Origin: Rariglobus hedericola | GTDB taxonomy: Bacteria > Verrucomicrobiota > Verrucomicrobiia > Opitutales > Opitutaceae | Assembly: GCF_007559335.1 (NCBI RefSeq) | Contig: NZ_VMBG01000002.1 | Coordinates: 496,001 to 560,000 of the forward strand | DNA length: 64,000 nucleotides | Direction of reading: 5' to 3' | Shown here: in pieces, positions 26,350-35,730 of the stretch | How positions within the stretch are numbered: position 1 is the first letter of the stretch | Layout: each line of letters starts with the position of its first letter | Notes under the pieces: generated by a model | Told to the model about the DNA's origin: nothing | Databases searched by the model: none | Seen by the model: only the letters and a program-made list of their open reading frames with translations | Translations under genes and position numbers: made by a program

Positions 26350-27102
26350 TCAGCGAACGTGCTGAACACCCTTTTCGTCGGTCGTAATGGACTCCCGGAT
26401 ACGGCGGGCCACGATTCCCTTGGGATTGGGGTCCATCGGCGACGGGGCAATATCCACCAGGAAGATGCTGGTGCGGGAATCGGCGCCGACAGGATGGGCG
26501 CTGCTGCTTACGAGGAGCCAGCCATCAGCTTTTTCATCCGCGGCTACTTGAAGCCAAGCTTTGCGTGAGGTCGGATAGGGGGCGGTCTGATACTGGCCGG
26601 TCGGCAGCACCATCTTCGTGTCGGCGATATTTACAGCCAGACGGCGCTTGGAGAAATTGAACACGCGATAATTGTTGGCTGGGTGGGCTTCGAGAGATTG
26701 GTCGATGACGAGGGTGTTGTAGGCGAGTTCGGCTTCGGGCGGATTCTTGGCGATGAGTATGAGAAAGGGGCCGATTTTTTGAGCAGGCAGCTGAGCCTTG
26801 GCGACCGGCGTTTTGACCGGGGGCAGTTTGGGGTCTGCGTTGGGCACCTCGCGGTAGAAGACGACGTCCCGGTTTTTTGGTGCGGGGTAGAGCTGGGAGA
26901 ATGAGCCGGCGGCGGCGTTCAGTGATTCTTTCTTTTTTTCGACGTCGAAAAAGAAGGTTTCCACGCCGGCGATCGAGACGACGCGAAACTGCGGGGCGGG
27001 TGCTTCGGGCGCAGGCGAAGTTTGCGAGCGCAAGATTGCGGGCGCGACCAGTAGAAAAACGCAGGCGAGGACGCGGATCAGATGTCGTTGGGCGAGAGCC
27101 AT
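26350..27102 (-). CDS. Small exported protein of pseudopilin cassette 2
   Basis: A 250-residue protein with a signal peptide (MALAQRHLIRVLACVFLLVA). The ATG lies 25 bases inside the end of the large pseudopilin gene, exactly the overlap seen in cassette 1 (5213-5237), and both starts read MA-x-x-x-RHLI. The mature part has a Pro/Ala-rich segment, then beta-like strands (NRDVVFYREVPN, FLILIAKNPPE, NNYRVFNFSKRRLAVNIAD) and a C-terminal SIFLVDIAPSPMDP. No family is recognised. It probably partners the large pseudopilin in the envelope. The frame extends upstream to 27228, but that part lies within the other gene. Confidence 0.7.
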   Translation of the reverse strand: MALAQRHLIRVLACVFLLVAPAILRSQTSPAPEAPAPQFRVVSIAGVETFFFDVEKKKESLNAAAGSFSQLYPAPKNRDVVFYREVPNADPKLPPVKTPVAKAQLPAQKIGPFLILIAKNPPEAELAYNTLVIDQSLEAHPANNYRVFNFSKRRLAVNIADTKMVLPTGQYQTAPYPTSRKAWLQVAADEKADGWLLVSSSAHPVGADSRTSIFLVDIAPSPMDPNPKGIVARRIRESITTDEKGVQHVR

Positions 27103-30100
27103 CGGAAAGAAATGATTTTGAATTTGCGGCCGAAGGTTTGGCTGACGCTGCCGTTGCCCGGGCTGTCCCAAGCGTTCACGGAGCTCTCGACATATTCGGG
27201 GAGGCGCTGGACAACGGCTTCGCACCACGCGCGGCCGGTGATGTAATTGGGATCGGTGTCGGGCAGGACGGGATTCACGGTTTCGCCATAGGTGCGAATC
27301 GTAAAGGTGTCGGAGCGACCGGAGAGGCCTGCACCGATCTTGGAAAGGATGTCGGCCTGCGTGATGTATTTGGGAGCGAAGGAAGAACGGCCGCCGTAAG
27401 GCCGTTCTGCGGTGGTCGAGGTGTTGCGGCGCCCTTCGACGAGCGGGCGGCCGTAGTAGCCCATGGTGTATTGGCTTTCCTGGTTAACCCGGGTTCCGCT
27501 CGAGGTGATGAGCTGGTCCTGCGCCCAGAAGGTGTCGCCGGCGTCGTTGGTCGGAAAGCGGGTGGACGAGGACGTGGTGGTGGCGTCGATGGCGGCTTGA
27601 ATGGTGCCGCGATAGCTCTCGTCCTCGCCGGGGGTCCCGGAGTTATCCACGAGGCGGCGGTTCACGAAATCACCCAGAGAAACGAAGGGGCCGCGATTGC
27701 GGATCTCGGTGACGATGTCGCGGGCGAGCTGGGCGATTTCGTTTTCGTCGAGTGAGCGGTAGCCTTTCCAGGCATCATTGGGATTATCGTCGCCGTTGGG
27801 ACGGATGAAACGGGAGAAGGTTGTCTTGAGCGTATTGGTTGAGGGGGAACCCGGGTTTTCCGGATTGAACCTGAGCTGATTGCCACCACCCAGAATCGCC
27901 CGCCAAGCCTGTTCGGAGGTGGAGTTGATATTGAACGCGCCGGCAACCATCAGGCCGGCTGCAGAGCGGTCGGGGTTTTGAACATCGATCGCGGGGTTGT
28001 AGCGCAGATGGCGGGTGTTGGGAAAAGTCTGGGTCGCGGAGATGGCACCGGTGGCGGGGACGGTGGAGAAGTAGTAGCGGTCCCACAGGTTGCGGTTAAG
28101 CAGGTAGGAAATGTCGTAATAGCCGCGCATGTCGGAACCGAGTTTTCCGATGCCTTGGGCGCCGGTGCCGGAATCGACGCGGGCGATTTGCCAGCCGGGG
28201 GGCGTGGTCGAGAAACTGGCGCCGCCGGAAACGAGACGGAAATCGGCCAGGCTGTTGCCGACGGGGTAGGCTGGGTAGGCGCCAACGAGAGAAAGGTTCG
28301 CGTGTTGAAGCTGTCCGATGGATTGGAGCGGTTGGTTTTCGTAGGGGAATTCAAAAAGACCGACATCGACGGGAGCGCCGCCCAACCAGTCGTGACCTTG
28401 GCCGGCTGAAGTGCGGTCGCTATCCGGACCGGGACCGTTGATGAATTTCTGCCAAGGGAACGTGTAGAGTGGCTGACCGGCGGTGGCGGTGAAGAGGACG
28501 TTGTAGTTGTTGTCGCGGCGGGTGCGCCCGGAGCGGACGGCTCGCATGTTGCCCTGCGCGAGCCAGCGGGTCGCGAACATGTATTGGTTGGCATTGAGCT
28601 GTGCGTTGCTGCCTTGGCCGGAGAAGAGTGCCTGCGTTTGGAAAACATAGGTGGGCTCTGAGGCGATGGTGTCGTGGACAAGCGGGCCGGGCTCTTGAAA
28701 GGGCGGGGTGACGACCAGACCGGACCAATCCATATCCTGTGCGGTGCTATACCAGCGGCGGTTTGTGGCGGAGGGGTTGAAGAAGGCGCGATTGGCCGCA
28801 TCGTTGGCTCCGCCGGTCGTGGTCAGAGAGGAGAGGGAGCTGGGCTCACCGAGGTAGATATTGATGCCTCCGCCACCCAGGAAGCTGGCGCTCTGGGTTC
28901 CGGGACTTGCGGCGAGGCGATAGGAGAGGTTTTCCTCGCCTGCCAAGATGGTGATGTTCGTCGGGCTGCCGGCGGGACCGGTGCGGAAGGGAACGGAAAC
29001 GTAGGCGCCAGGCTCAGGCTCGATGTTTTCAAGTATGTTCTGCTGGTTATAAACCTGACCGCTCGAGGTGACAGGAAGGGAGAAAACAAGGCTTTGACCG
29101 GGTAGTATGTCGGGGCACTTCAGGCGAAAGCGGATAAAGTTACCGTTGTTGCCGTAGTGGGTGCGGAGGAAGTTGAAGCGACCTCGGGATGTCCAAGTGC
29201 CCGCGATATCGGCTTCGAGCTCAACGTTGACCTGTCCGTCGTGCGAAGGCTGGACACCCACTTCAAAATTGCTGCCGTCTGCCTGGGCGGCGGGAGCGCG
29301 GAGGGTGACATTGTAAGGGTTCCAGATGACGACAAGTGGATAGAGATTCATGTGAATCTCCACGCCGGGAGCGGGAGTAGCTACGGGTGCGGCGCGAAAG
29401 CCGAGCGAGAAATAAGTGATAACAGGAGCGGCGCCGACATGATCTGCGTCGGCCGGAACGGTGGTTTTGTTCGGTTTGTCGTAGGTGGGCAGGCGAACGG
29501 GGACACTCAGGGCGTTGGGATCTGAGGATGCGGTGGGCACGCGGGTTTGCGCAAAGGAGCGAAGATGCCGCCAAGTGGGGATCGCAAAGCCACCGCTGGC
29601 GACGAAGCCTCCGTTGTCTCCGGAATGGGGAACCCACATGCGGTTGAGGTCAGCTGTGGGATCGGTTGCTGCCGGGGTGTAGCTGGGATCGAGGAGAATG
29701 CTGAGGTCCCGTTTAAGGCCGCCGGCATTGGTGTCGGCGAGGACGGAAGTGGATTGGGTGGTGACGTCGTGGAAGCGGTATTTGAGCGCCGTCGACATCG
29801 CGGGCGCATTGGTGGAGGCCAGAGGGACTTGTTTGGGCGAGACGATCGGCGCGAGCGTGGCTGCGTCAGGACTGTAAAGTGTGTCGATGCGGGGCGAATT
29901 CAGGGCCGGCATTGAGGCCGTCCAACTTGGTGTGTCGGACGCCATCAGTTCGATGGCTGCGCGCGTGGAGTTGGAGAACGCGTTGCGTTGTTGCTCGAAC
30001 TTTTCGTCGTTAGTGAGGCTGATGTCCGTGCCGGCGAGAGGGAGGTTGACGCGAGCTTTCACGCCTTCGTCGCCAACCCACCATGCGTAACGGCCGACGG

Positions 30101-30887
30101 TGACAGGTGATCCGCTGCCCATGCCCGGGACGCTCGCGGCGGGCACGGTGATGTCCACGGCGGGGGCGACGACGTAATCAATGGGCTGCGATCCGTTGAG
30201 GGATGAGGTAACGCTGTTTTGTCCTACGAGAAGGCGGGCCGGGCGCGTGACGTTGCTGGCGTTGGTGATGGTGAGATTGGTCGCCAGGGCCGCGGTGGTC
30301 TCGGTGAGATTGGCGACGGTGCCGGCGGGTTTGTAGGGGATGCTGGCCGCTGCGGGAGCAGTGGTGATTTGGCCGAGTGCACCTACATCGCCGGAGGTCC
30401 GGCGTGGATCGAAGGGCGTGATTTCGTTTCCGCTCACGAGCCAGTTGAGCAGGCGTGCAGGAGATCCGGTATTGCGACGGGGATCTGCCGCGTTGGTGGT
30501 ATCCACCATGATGTTGGTGGGCGATGTAAGAGCGGTCGCGATGGATTCGGGCGTGGCGGTGTAGTCGCCGGCAACGGAGCTGCCGTATACGCCGACCCAC
30601 TGGGAATTGTTCTGGCCCGGTGTGTTTTCCAGGTCGGCGCGGGCGGTGGTGCGTTGGTCGGGGCCGGCGTATTTCTGGAGCTGGCCGACGGCGATGTTGA
30701 GCGCCATGAGTGCGTTCTGGCGGGCTTGCGAGAGCTGCTGGTTGTTGGACGCAACCTGGGTTTCCACGCGCGTGAGCGACGCGAGCGAAACGAGCAGCAG
30801 GACGAGAAAGGCCAGGAGGGTGATCGTGATGAGCAGCGCAAAGCCGCGCTCACGACGGGCGACGGAATTTGAGGGGATGCGATTCAT
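27078..30887 (-). CDS. Large GspK-like pseudopilin of cassette 2 (Verru_Chthon cassette A-like)
   Basis: A 1269-residue protein starting MNRIPSNSVARRERG, then FALLITITLLAFLVLLLVSL, a prepilin-type leader and helix without Glu at +5, as in GspK. The next block, TRVETQVASNNQQLSQARQN, nearly repeats that of the 1899-5237 protein. The body is a large Ser/Thr/Asn-rich beta region. A GspK-like stretch (IAQLARDIVTEIRNRGPF, then LGDFVNRRL) comes near the end, and the protein finishes with FGRKFKIISFRWLSPNDI. The ATG at 30887 lies 35 bases after the pseudopilin stop; the open frame continues upstream inside that gene and is ignored. Its place in a glycan operon suggests a surface or pseudopilus component that touches or secretes glycan-active proteins. 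Confidence 0.75.
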   Translation of the reverse strand: MNRIPSNSVARRERGFALLITITLLAFLVLLLVSLASLTRVETQVASNNQQLSQARQNALMALNIAVGQLQKYAGPDQRTTARADLENTPGQNNSQWVGVYGSSVAGDYTATPESIATALTSPTNIMVDTTNAADPRRNTGSPARLLNWLVSGNEITPFDPRRTSGDVGALGQITTAPAAASIPYKPAGTVANLTETTAALATNLTITNASNVTRPARLLVGQNSVTSSLNGSQPIDYVVAPAVDITVPAASVPGMGSGSPVTVGRYAWWVGDEGVKARVNLPLAGTDISLTNDEKFEQQRNAFSNSTRAAIELMASDTPSWTASMPALNSPRIDTLYSPDAATLAPIVSPKQVPLASTNAPAMSTALKYRFHDVTTQSTSVLADTNAGGLKRDLSILLDPSYTPAATDPTADLNRMWVPHSGDNGGFVASGGFAIPTWRHLRSFAQTRVPTASSDPNALSVPVRLPTYDKPNKTTVPADADHVGAAPVITYFSLGFRAAPVATPAPGVEIHMNLYPLVVIWNPYNVTLRAPAAQADGSNFEVGVQPSHDGQVNVELEADIAGTWTSRGRFNFLRTHYGNNGNFIRFRLKCPDILPGQSLVFSLPVTSSGQVYNQQNILENIEPEPGAYVSVPFRTGPAGSPTNITILAGEENLSYRLAASPGTQSASFLGGGGINIYLGEPSSLSSLTTTGGANDAANRAFFNPSATNRRWYSTAQDMDWSGLVVTPPFQEPGPLVHDTIASEPTYVFQTQALFSGQGSNAQLNANQYMFATRWLAQGNMRAVRSGRTRRDNNYNVLFTATAGQPLYTFPWQKFINGPGPDSDRTSAGQGHDWLGGAPVDVGLFEFPYENQPLQSIGQLQHANLSLVGAYPAYPVGNSLADFRLVSGGASFSTTPPGWQIARVDSGTGAQGIGKLGSDMRGYYDISYLLNRNLWDRYYFSTVPATGAISATQTFPNTRHLRYNPAIDVQNPDRSAAGLMVAGAFNINSTSEQAWRAILGGGNQLRFNPENPGSPSTNTLKTTFSRFIRPNGDDNPNDAWKGYRSLDENEIAQLARDIVTEIRNRGPFVSLGDFVNRRLVDNSGTPGEDESYRGTIQAAIDATTTSSSTRFPTNDAGDTFWAQDQLITSSGTRVNQESQYTMGYYGRPLVEGRRNTSTTAERPYGGRSSFAPKYITQADILSKIGAGLSGRSDTFTIRTYGETVNPVLPDTDPNYITGRAWCEAVVQRLPEYVESSVNAWDSPGNGSVSQTFGRKFKIISFRWLSPNDI

Positions 30888-30922
30888 TACGGGCGGACTT
30901 TGGGGTGACGTCTGGCGCGGTC

Positions 30923-31639
30923 TTAGAGGACGGGGGCGGGGGCGTAAAAATCCACGCCGGCGCTCTCGAAGTAGGAAACGAGAGCGGGTCCTTTCACCCA
31001 GCGCACGGAACCATCGGCGTGGGCGGCGTTCTGGCCCTGCACCGAGCCGGTGACAGGTTCGGGATCGGAGTGGCCGTAGCTGCGACCGGCGGACCGGTAG
31101 GTGAGACAAGTCCAGAGAGGGAAATTATCTGGCACGTTGCTGCGCTGTTTGAGCACGTTTGGGGTGCCGGCCCCGAAACCGGCAACGATCGCAGCTTTGA
31201 GCGGTAGATTTCCGAAGTAGGAATAAGTAACGTAATTCGCGGTCGTGCCAGTAGCGGCGTAGCCCGGGGTCTCGGTGCTGCGCCACGCTTTTAGGGGGCC
31301 GGGGCAGAACATGATTCCATCCTTCGGCGGGTTGCCGAGATACGGGCTGAAAGCGTCCCAGTCGGCGGAAATAAATGCGTGCGGAAACGGGTAAATCACA
31401 CTGCCGGCGGGCCGCAGAGGGATGGAGCCGCGATTATCGTTGGCGTAGGTCAGCGTGCCCACGGCGAGCTGATGGAGATTGCTGGCGCACGTGGATTTGG
31501 CGGCCGACTCCTTCACCTTGCCGACGACGGGGATGAGAATCGATGCGAGGATGCCGATGATGGCGATGACGGTAAGTAACTCGATGAGCGTGAAACCTGC
31601 ACGGGCGGACGGGGTGGTGGGGTAGTTGTGGCGTTTCAT
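30923..31639 (-). CDS. GspG-like pseudopilin with H-X9-DG type C-terminus (cassette 2)
   Basis: A 238-residue pseudopilin. The leader MKRHNYPTTPSARAG precedes [20 protein letters not shown], with canonical Gly at -1 and Glu at +5. Near the end, NAAHADGSVRWVKG is the DG strand of the H-X9-DG pseudopilin class. It is the first gene of the cassette here, whereas its counterpart at 6190-7020 is the last. It is 78 bases downstream of the GH16 gene, with a hairpin in between. It should be processed by a prepilin peptidase (not in the window) and form a periplasmic pseudopilus. Start: ATG 31639, giving a short positive leader. Confidence 0.85.
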   Translation of the reverse strand: MKRHNYPTTPSARAGFTLIELLTVIAIIGILASILIPVVGKVKESAAKSTCASNLHQLAVGTLTYANDNRGSIPLRPAGSVIYPFPHAFISADWDAFSPYLGNPPKDGIMFCPGPLKAWRSTETPGYAATGTTANYVTYSYFGNLPLKAAIVAGFGAGTPNVLKQRSNVPDNFPLWTCLTYRSAGRSYGHSDPEPVTGSVQGQNAAHADGSVRWVKGPALVSYFESAGVDFYAPAPVL

Positions 31640-31659
31640 GACGGGGGTAGAGGGGTGGG

Positions 31660-31689
31660 GCCGCAGGAGGAATTTAACCCACCTGCGGC
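31660..31689 (-). promoter_or_regulatory. Intercistronic hairpin between GH16 and the pseudopilin gene
   Basis: GCCGCAGG (31660-31667) and CCTGCGGC (31682-31689) form a perfect 8-bp stem with a 14-nt loop in the 78-base gap. No T run follows in the direction of transcription, so it is more likely an RNA stability or attenuation element than a full terminator. Confidence 0.4.
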
Positions 31690-31717
31690 GAGTGCTCAAA
31701 CGAAGGATATCGGTTCT

Positions 31718-34162
31718 TTAGAGGCGGCTCTTGAGCTGCCAGGCGCGGGTGTAGTCTACATCCATGACAGCAGGGAGGTTGGCATCATCGACATTCTTGG
31801 TGGCCCAGCCGCCCATCTGGACGTTGAACTTCAAGTAGGCGGGGACGTTGCTGACGCGGTCGTTGATCTGCTCGGCGGTTTTCTTGCCGTCGACATACCA
31901 GGTGAGTTTACCCGGTTCCCAGAGGAGGCCAAAGACGTGGTAACCATCGGGCGTGGGGCCGTAGTAAATTTGCGAGGTGCCCCATTGTTTGTGGTCGGAG
32001 CCGTAGCCGTCCCAGTGGGTGGCGACGCTGTTGCGGCCGGGGCCCCACTCGGAGAGGATTTCCATGATGTCGATTTCCATGGCGCCCTTGCCGGTGTCGC
32101 GGCGGCGCCAGGTGTCGAGGCCGGAGGCGGCTCCACGGTCGGGCATCATCCAATAGGCGGGCCAGAGACCGCGGACGTAGGGGACTTTGATGCGTGCTTC
32201 GAAGTATCCATAAAGTTGCGACCACTTGTTGTAGCTTTGGATGAGGCCGGAGCTGTAGGCACGGGTGCCGAGCTTGGGGTCGTTGTTTTCGTGGCCGAAC
32301 TTCTTCTCGACTTTGAATGTGGCGACACCGTTGGCGACCGTGACGTTTTCCGGGACGTAATGTTGCAACTGGCCGGGCTGCGGGCCGTCCCACGGGAAGC
32401 GCGGGGTCCAGAGTTTTTCGTTCAGCTGGGTGCCGTCGAAGTTTTCATCGAGGGTCTTGACCCATTCGCCGGGGAGATCGGCGGGCGGGCGCTGGCCGAG
32501 CCAGGCGGGGAGAACAGCCGGTGTGTTGCGATCCTCGGGCTTGGTGAAGGAAAGTTTGTTGGCGGCGTCGGATGGGCTGCCAGAGGCCTTCAAGTTGTCG
32601 AGGACGAGCGTGGTGGCGGTCTTCGGGCGGACGATGAAGATCTGGATCGCGGAGATTCGCGCGGGATTGAGCGGGAAGGCGGGGGCGCCGTTCTGCTGGC
32701 CAAAGGTGAGCTTGAGGATCTTGGTTTCGCCGGGATTGAAGACGGTGTTTTCGGTGTTCCACGGTTCGGCTTTCCAGTCGCCGGGGTTGTCGGCGCGGAG
32801 GAATACGGTGACCTTTTTGTCGTTGGCGTTGGTGACGCTCACTTCGATGGCGCTGAAGGCGGAGAGATTCCAGCCGCCCTTCGGAATGGGGAACTGGATG
32901 TTGGGATAGTTGGAGCCGGCCTCGAAGGTGACCTTGACTTTGCCGGCTTCGATGACGGCGGAGGAATCGGAGTGGTTGAAGCCGGCGAGTTTGTTTTTCG
33001 CGAGGTCGAGGAGTTCACCGCCGATGGAAGGCGAGAACGTGGCGTCCTGACCGGCGGCGACGGGTGTGGCCGAAGCGGTCTCCACGGAGGCAGTGGCGGA
33101 GGCGGTGCCGAACGGGGCGAGGTTGCTGATGAGGAGGGCCGCGTCGGCCTTGGGCTTCTCGACGTAAAGCTTGAGGACGTTCACGCGCGAGGAGTCGAGG
33201 GCGTATCCGGTCTTTCCATACGACTGGCCGAAGGTGACCTTGAGGGTCTTGGTTTCCCCGGGGGCGATCCAGACGTTGCCGGTGTTCCAGGGATTCTGGC
33301 GCCAGTCGCCGGGGTTGCCGGCGCGGAGGGCGACGTTGACGCGGGACTGGCCGGCGTTGGTGACGGTGGCCTGCACGCCGGCGAAACCGGTGAGGTTGAG
33401 CTGTCCGCCGGTGAGCGGGTAGTCGAAGCCGGGATAGTCACCGCCATTGGGGAAGGTGAGCTTGAGGGCGGGGGCGCCGGAGGACGCGTCGAATGCGAGG
33501 GCCGGGGCCTGCTCGGTCTTGATGGAGGCGATGTTGGCGGCGGTGGGCGTGAAGATCACGGCGCCGGCGGGAACCGCGGCGGACGTGGCCGCGGGTGAGG
33601 TCGAGGTGGTGGCGGCAGGGGCGACCGCCGGCGTGCCGGTGCCGAAGGGGGCGATGTTTTTAACGAGGATGACTGCGTCGGCCTTGGGCTTTTCGACGAA
33701 GAGCTTGAGGTTGCTCACGCGAGCGGCATCGAGGGCGTATCCGGCGCGTCCATACGACTGGCCGAAGGTGACCTTGACGATCTTGGTTTCGCCGGCGGCG
33801 ATCCAGACGTTGTTGGTGTTCCAAGGTTGTTTGCGCCAGTCGCCGGGGTTGTCGGCGCGGAGGTTCACGTTGAGGCGGGACGGGCCGGTGTTGGTGATCT
33901 CGGCCTGGACGCCGGCGAAGGCGGAGAGGTTGGCGGTGCCGCCGGCGAGGGGCAGGTCAAGGCCCGGGTAATCGCCGCCATTGGGGAAGGACACTTTGAG
34001 TGCGGAACCCTCCAGCGAGAGGACGGGGTCCTTCTCGGTTTTGATGGTGGCGATGCTGGCGGCCGTGGGCGTGAACAGATCGGAGGCGGCGGTCGCGGAA
34101 AGGGTGGCTGCCAGGGTAAGCAAGGCGGCGCAGAACGGACGGAAGGAGGTAAAGCGTTTCAT
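31718..34162 (-). CDS. Secreted GH16 endo-beta-glucanase with three N-terminal binding-like repeats
   Basis: An 814-residue exported protein. After a signal peptide (to about residue 26) come three similar beta-sandwich repeats (about 28-175, 200-348, 373-525) sharing PNGGDYPG, LRADNPGDWR, PWNT, GETK and FGQSYG segments, with Ala/Thr-rich linkers. They look like carbohydrate-binding modules. The catalytic GH16 domain (about 560-814) has the motif EIDIMEI with nucleophile E696, D698 and acid/base E701; the extra Met (beta-bulge) is typical of laminarinase-type enzymes. It should cut beta-1,3- or mixed-linkage glucan outside the cell. The gene lies 18 bases after GH1 in the same operon. Confidence 0.9.
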   Translation of the reverse strand: MKRFTSFRPFCAALLTLAATLSATAASDLFTPTAASIATIKTEKDPVLSLEGSALKVSFPNGGDYPGLDLPLAGGTANLSAFAGVQAEITNTGPSRLNVNLRADNPGDWRKQPWNTNNVWIAAGETKIVKVTFGQSYGRAGYALDAARVSNLKLFVEKPKADAVILVKNIAPFGTGTPAVAPAATTSTSPAATSAAVPAGAVIFTPTAANIASIKTEQAPALAFDASSGAPALKLTFPNGGDYPGFDYPLTGGQLNLTGFAGVQATVTNAGQSRVNVALRAGNPGDWRQNPWNTGNVWIAPGETKTLKVTFGQSYGKTGYALDSSRVNVLKLYVEKPKADAALLISNLAPFGTASATASVETASATPVAAGQDATFSPSIGGELLDLAKNKLAGFNHSDSSAVIEAGKVKVTFEAGSNYPNIQFPIPKGGWNLSAFSAIEVSVTNANDKKVTVFLRADNPGDWKAEPWNTENTVFNPGETKILKLTFGQQNGAPAFPLNPARISAIQIFIVRPKTATTLVLDNLKASGSPSDAANKLSFTKPEDRNTPAVLPAWLGQRPPADLPGEWVKTLDENFDGTQLNEKLWTPRFPWDGPQPGQLQHYVPENVTVANGVATFKVEKKFGHENNDPKLGTRAYSSGLIQSYNKWSQLYGYFEARIKVPYVRGLWPAYWMMPDRGAASGLDTWRRRDTGKGAMEIDIMEILSEWGPGRNSVATHWDGYGSDHKQWGTSQIYYGPTPDGYHVFGLLWEPGKLTWYVDGKKTAEQINDRVSNVPAYLKFNVQMGGWATKNVDDANLPAVMDVDYTRAWQLKSRL

Positions 34163-34180
34163 TAAAAAAGGGGAGGGGTT

Positions 34181-35620
34181 TTAGACGGAAGCGGTCGTGA
34201 GCGAGGCGGTTTCGCCGACGTTGGACGCGGTCGTAAAAGGGGTGGCGGAGGAAGGCGTGTTGTAAAGGTTGGCGCCGTTGGTGCGGATGACCTCGCGATA
34301 CCAGTGGGCCGAGTCTTTGAGTGTGCGCACTTGGGTCGCGTAGTCGACGTGAACGAGACCGAAGCGGTGCTTGTAGCCCTCGGCCCATTCGAAGTTGTCC
34401 ATGATCGACCAATGGAAATAGCCCTGCACGTCCACGCCCTCGTCGATGGCCTTGTCGAGACCGAGGAGATAGCGGTGGAGGAAGTCGATGCGGTGCGAAT
34501 CGTGGACCTTGCCATCGAGCGACACCCAGTCGGGCATGGTGAGACCGTTTTCGGTGATGACGATGGGGAGCTTGTAACGCTCGGCGAGGAACTTGGTGCC
34601 CCAGTAAAGTGCGCTGTCGGTGCGCTTCCACAGAAAGTGCGTGTGGGGGAATCCTGGATCGAGCTGGACGGTCTCGGGCTCGCCATTGGCGCCGGCTTTG
34701 GTGGGGGTGGCGTGGTAGATATTGCAGCCGTAGAAATCGAGCGGCTGCTTGATGATGTCGAAATCGGCATCCTTGAACTTCGGGGCGTTTTTGCCGTAGG
34801 CCTTCAAGCCCTGCTCGGGATAGGAGCCGAGCACGGGGGCGTCGCCCCACCAGCGGTTGTTCCAGCAATGGCCGTCCCACACGGTGTCCATCGCGGCGTT
34901 GGCTGCGGCGACATCGGCGGCGGAGTCTGTAACCGGATAGTTGATACAACCGACGGGGGCCCAGCCGATGACCGGCGTGGTCTTGGCGCGGGCGCGGATG
35001 GTCTGCACCGAGCGACCATGGGCGAGCAAGGCGTGGTGGCCGGCTTGCAAGACCTCGTGGAGGCCTAGCTTGAGGCCGGGTGCGTGTTCACCGTGGAGAT
35101 GGCCGAGACCGATGAAGCATTGCGGCTCGTTGAGGGTGATCCAGTGCGAGACGCGGTCGGAGAGACGGTCGACGACGACGGCGGTGTAGTCGGCAAACCA
35201 CTGGGCGCTGTCGGGATTCAGCCAGCCGCCGCGCATGAAAAGATCGTAGGGGAAATCCCAGTGAAACAGTGTAACCCAAGGTTGGATACGCGCGGCGAGC
35301 AGCTCGTCGACGAGGCGATCGTAAAAAGCGAGGCCGGCTTCGTTGACTTTGCCGGTGCCGCTGGGCAGGACGCGGGGCCAGGAAACGGAGAGGCGGTAGG
35401 CCTGCAGGCCCATCTGCGACATCATGGCGACGTCGTCCTTGTAACGATTGTAGTGGTCGCACGCGACGTCGCCGGTGTGGCCTTCCCAGATGCGGCCCTT
35501 TTGGTGTGAGACCATGTCCCAGACGGACGCGCCTTTGCCGTCGGACTGCCAGGCGCCTTCGATTTGGTAGGAGGCCGCGGCGGCGCCCCAGGTGAAGTTG
35601 GATGGGAAGGATGAACTCAT
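34181..35620 (-). CDS. GH1 beta-glucosidase
   Basis: A 479-residue cytoplasmic enzyme that should release glucose from beta-gluco-oligosaccharides. It starts MSSSFPSNFTWGAAAASYQI and keeps the full GH1 set: acid/base E165 in TLNEPQ, nucleophile E357 in ITENG, the Gln/His sugar contacts (SYQIEGAW, FHWDFPY) and the C-terminal MDNFEWAEGYKHRFG. No signal peptide. It is the first gene of the leftward operon. The ATG at 35620 is supported by homology; the frame remains open to 35806, covering the promoter region. A second GH1, fused to an AraC domain, is divergent from it and closely similar in its catalytic part. Confidence 0.93.
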   Translation of the reverse strand: MSSSFPSNFTWGAAAASYQIEGAWQSDGKGASVWDMVSHQKGRIWEGHTGDVACDHYNRYKDDVAMMSQMGLQAYRLSVSWPRVLPSGTGKVNEAGLAFYDRLVDELLAARIQPWVTLFHWDFPYDLFMRGGWLNPDSAQWFADYTAVVVDRLSDRVSHWITLNEPQCFIGLGHLHGEHAPGLKLGLHEVLQAGHHALLAHGRSVQTIRARAKTTPVIGWAPVGCINYPVTDSAADVAAANAAMDTVWDGHCWNNRWWGDAPVLGSYPEQGLKAYGKNAPKFKDADFDIIKQPLDFYGCNIYHATPTKAGANGEPETVQLDPGFPHTHFLWKRTDSALYWGTKFLAERYKLPIVITENGLTMPDWVSLDGKVHDSHRIDFLHRYLLGLDKAIDEGVDVQGYFHWSIMDNFEWAEGYKHRFGLVHVDYATQVRTLKDSAHWYREVIRTNGANLYNTPSSATPFTTASNVGETASLTTASV

Positions 35621-35730
35621 GGGAAAGTAAATGGGGGCGGCGGCAGCCGGGGAGGGGAAGAGAGCGGGGTGGCTCGGGCATGAACATAGCACCAATGAAG
35701 GAATAGGGGTTAGCCGTCTGCTGATGCAGA

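Noticed and set aside
31628-33598. A 656-codon open frame on the forward strand opposite the GH16 gene
   Set aside because: It is Gly/Val/Asp/Glu-rich, with no domain or start signal, and mirrors the codon use of the reverse-strand gene, whose repeats and catalytic motif are clear.
31718-34162. DNA repeats suggesting a CRISPR or other array
   Set aside because: The repeated blocks are about 170 codons apart and encode three related binding-like domains. I saw no short, evenly spaced repeats with unique spacers anywhere in the window.
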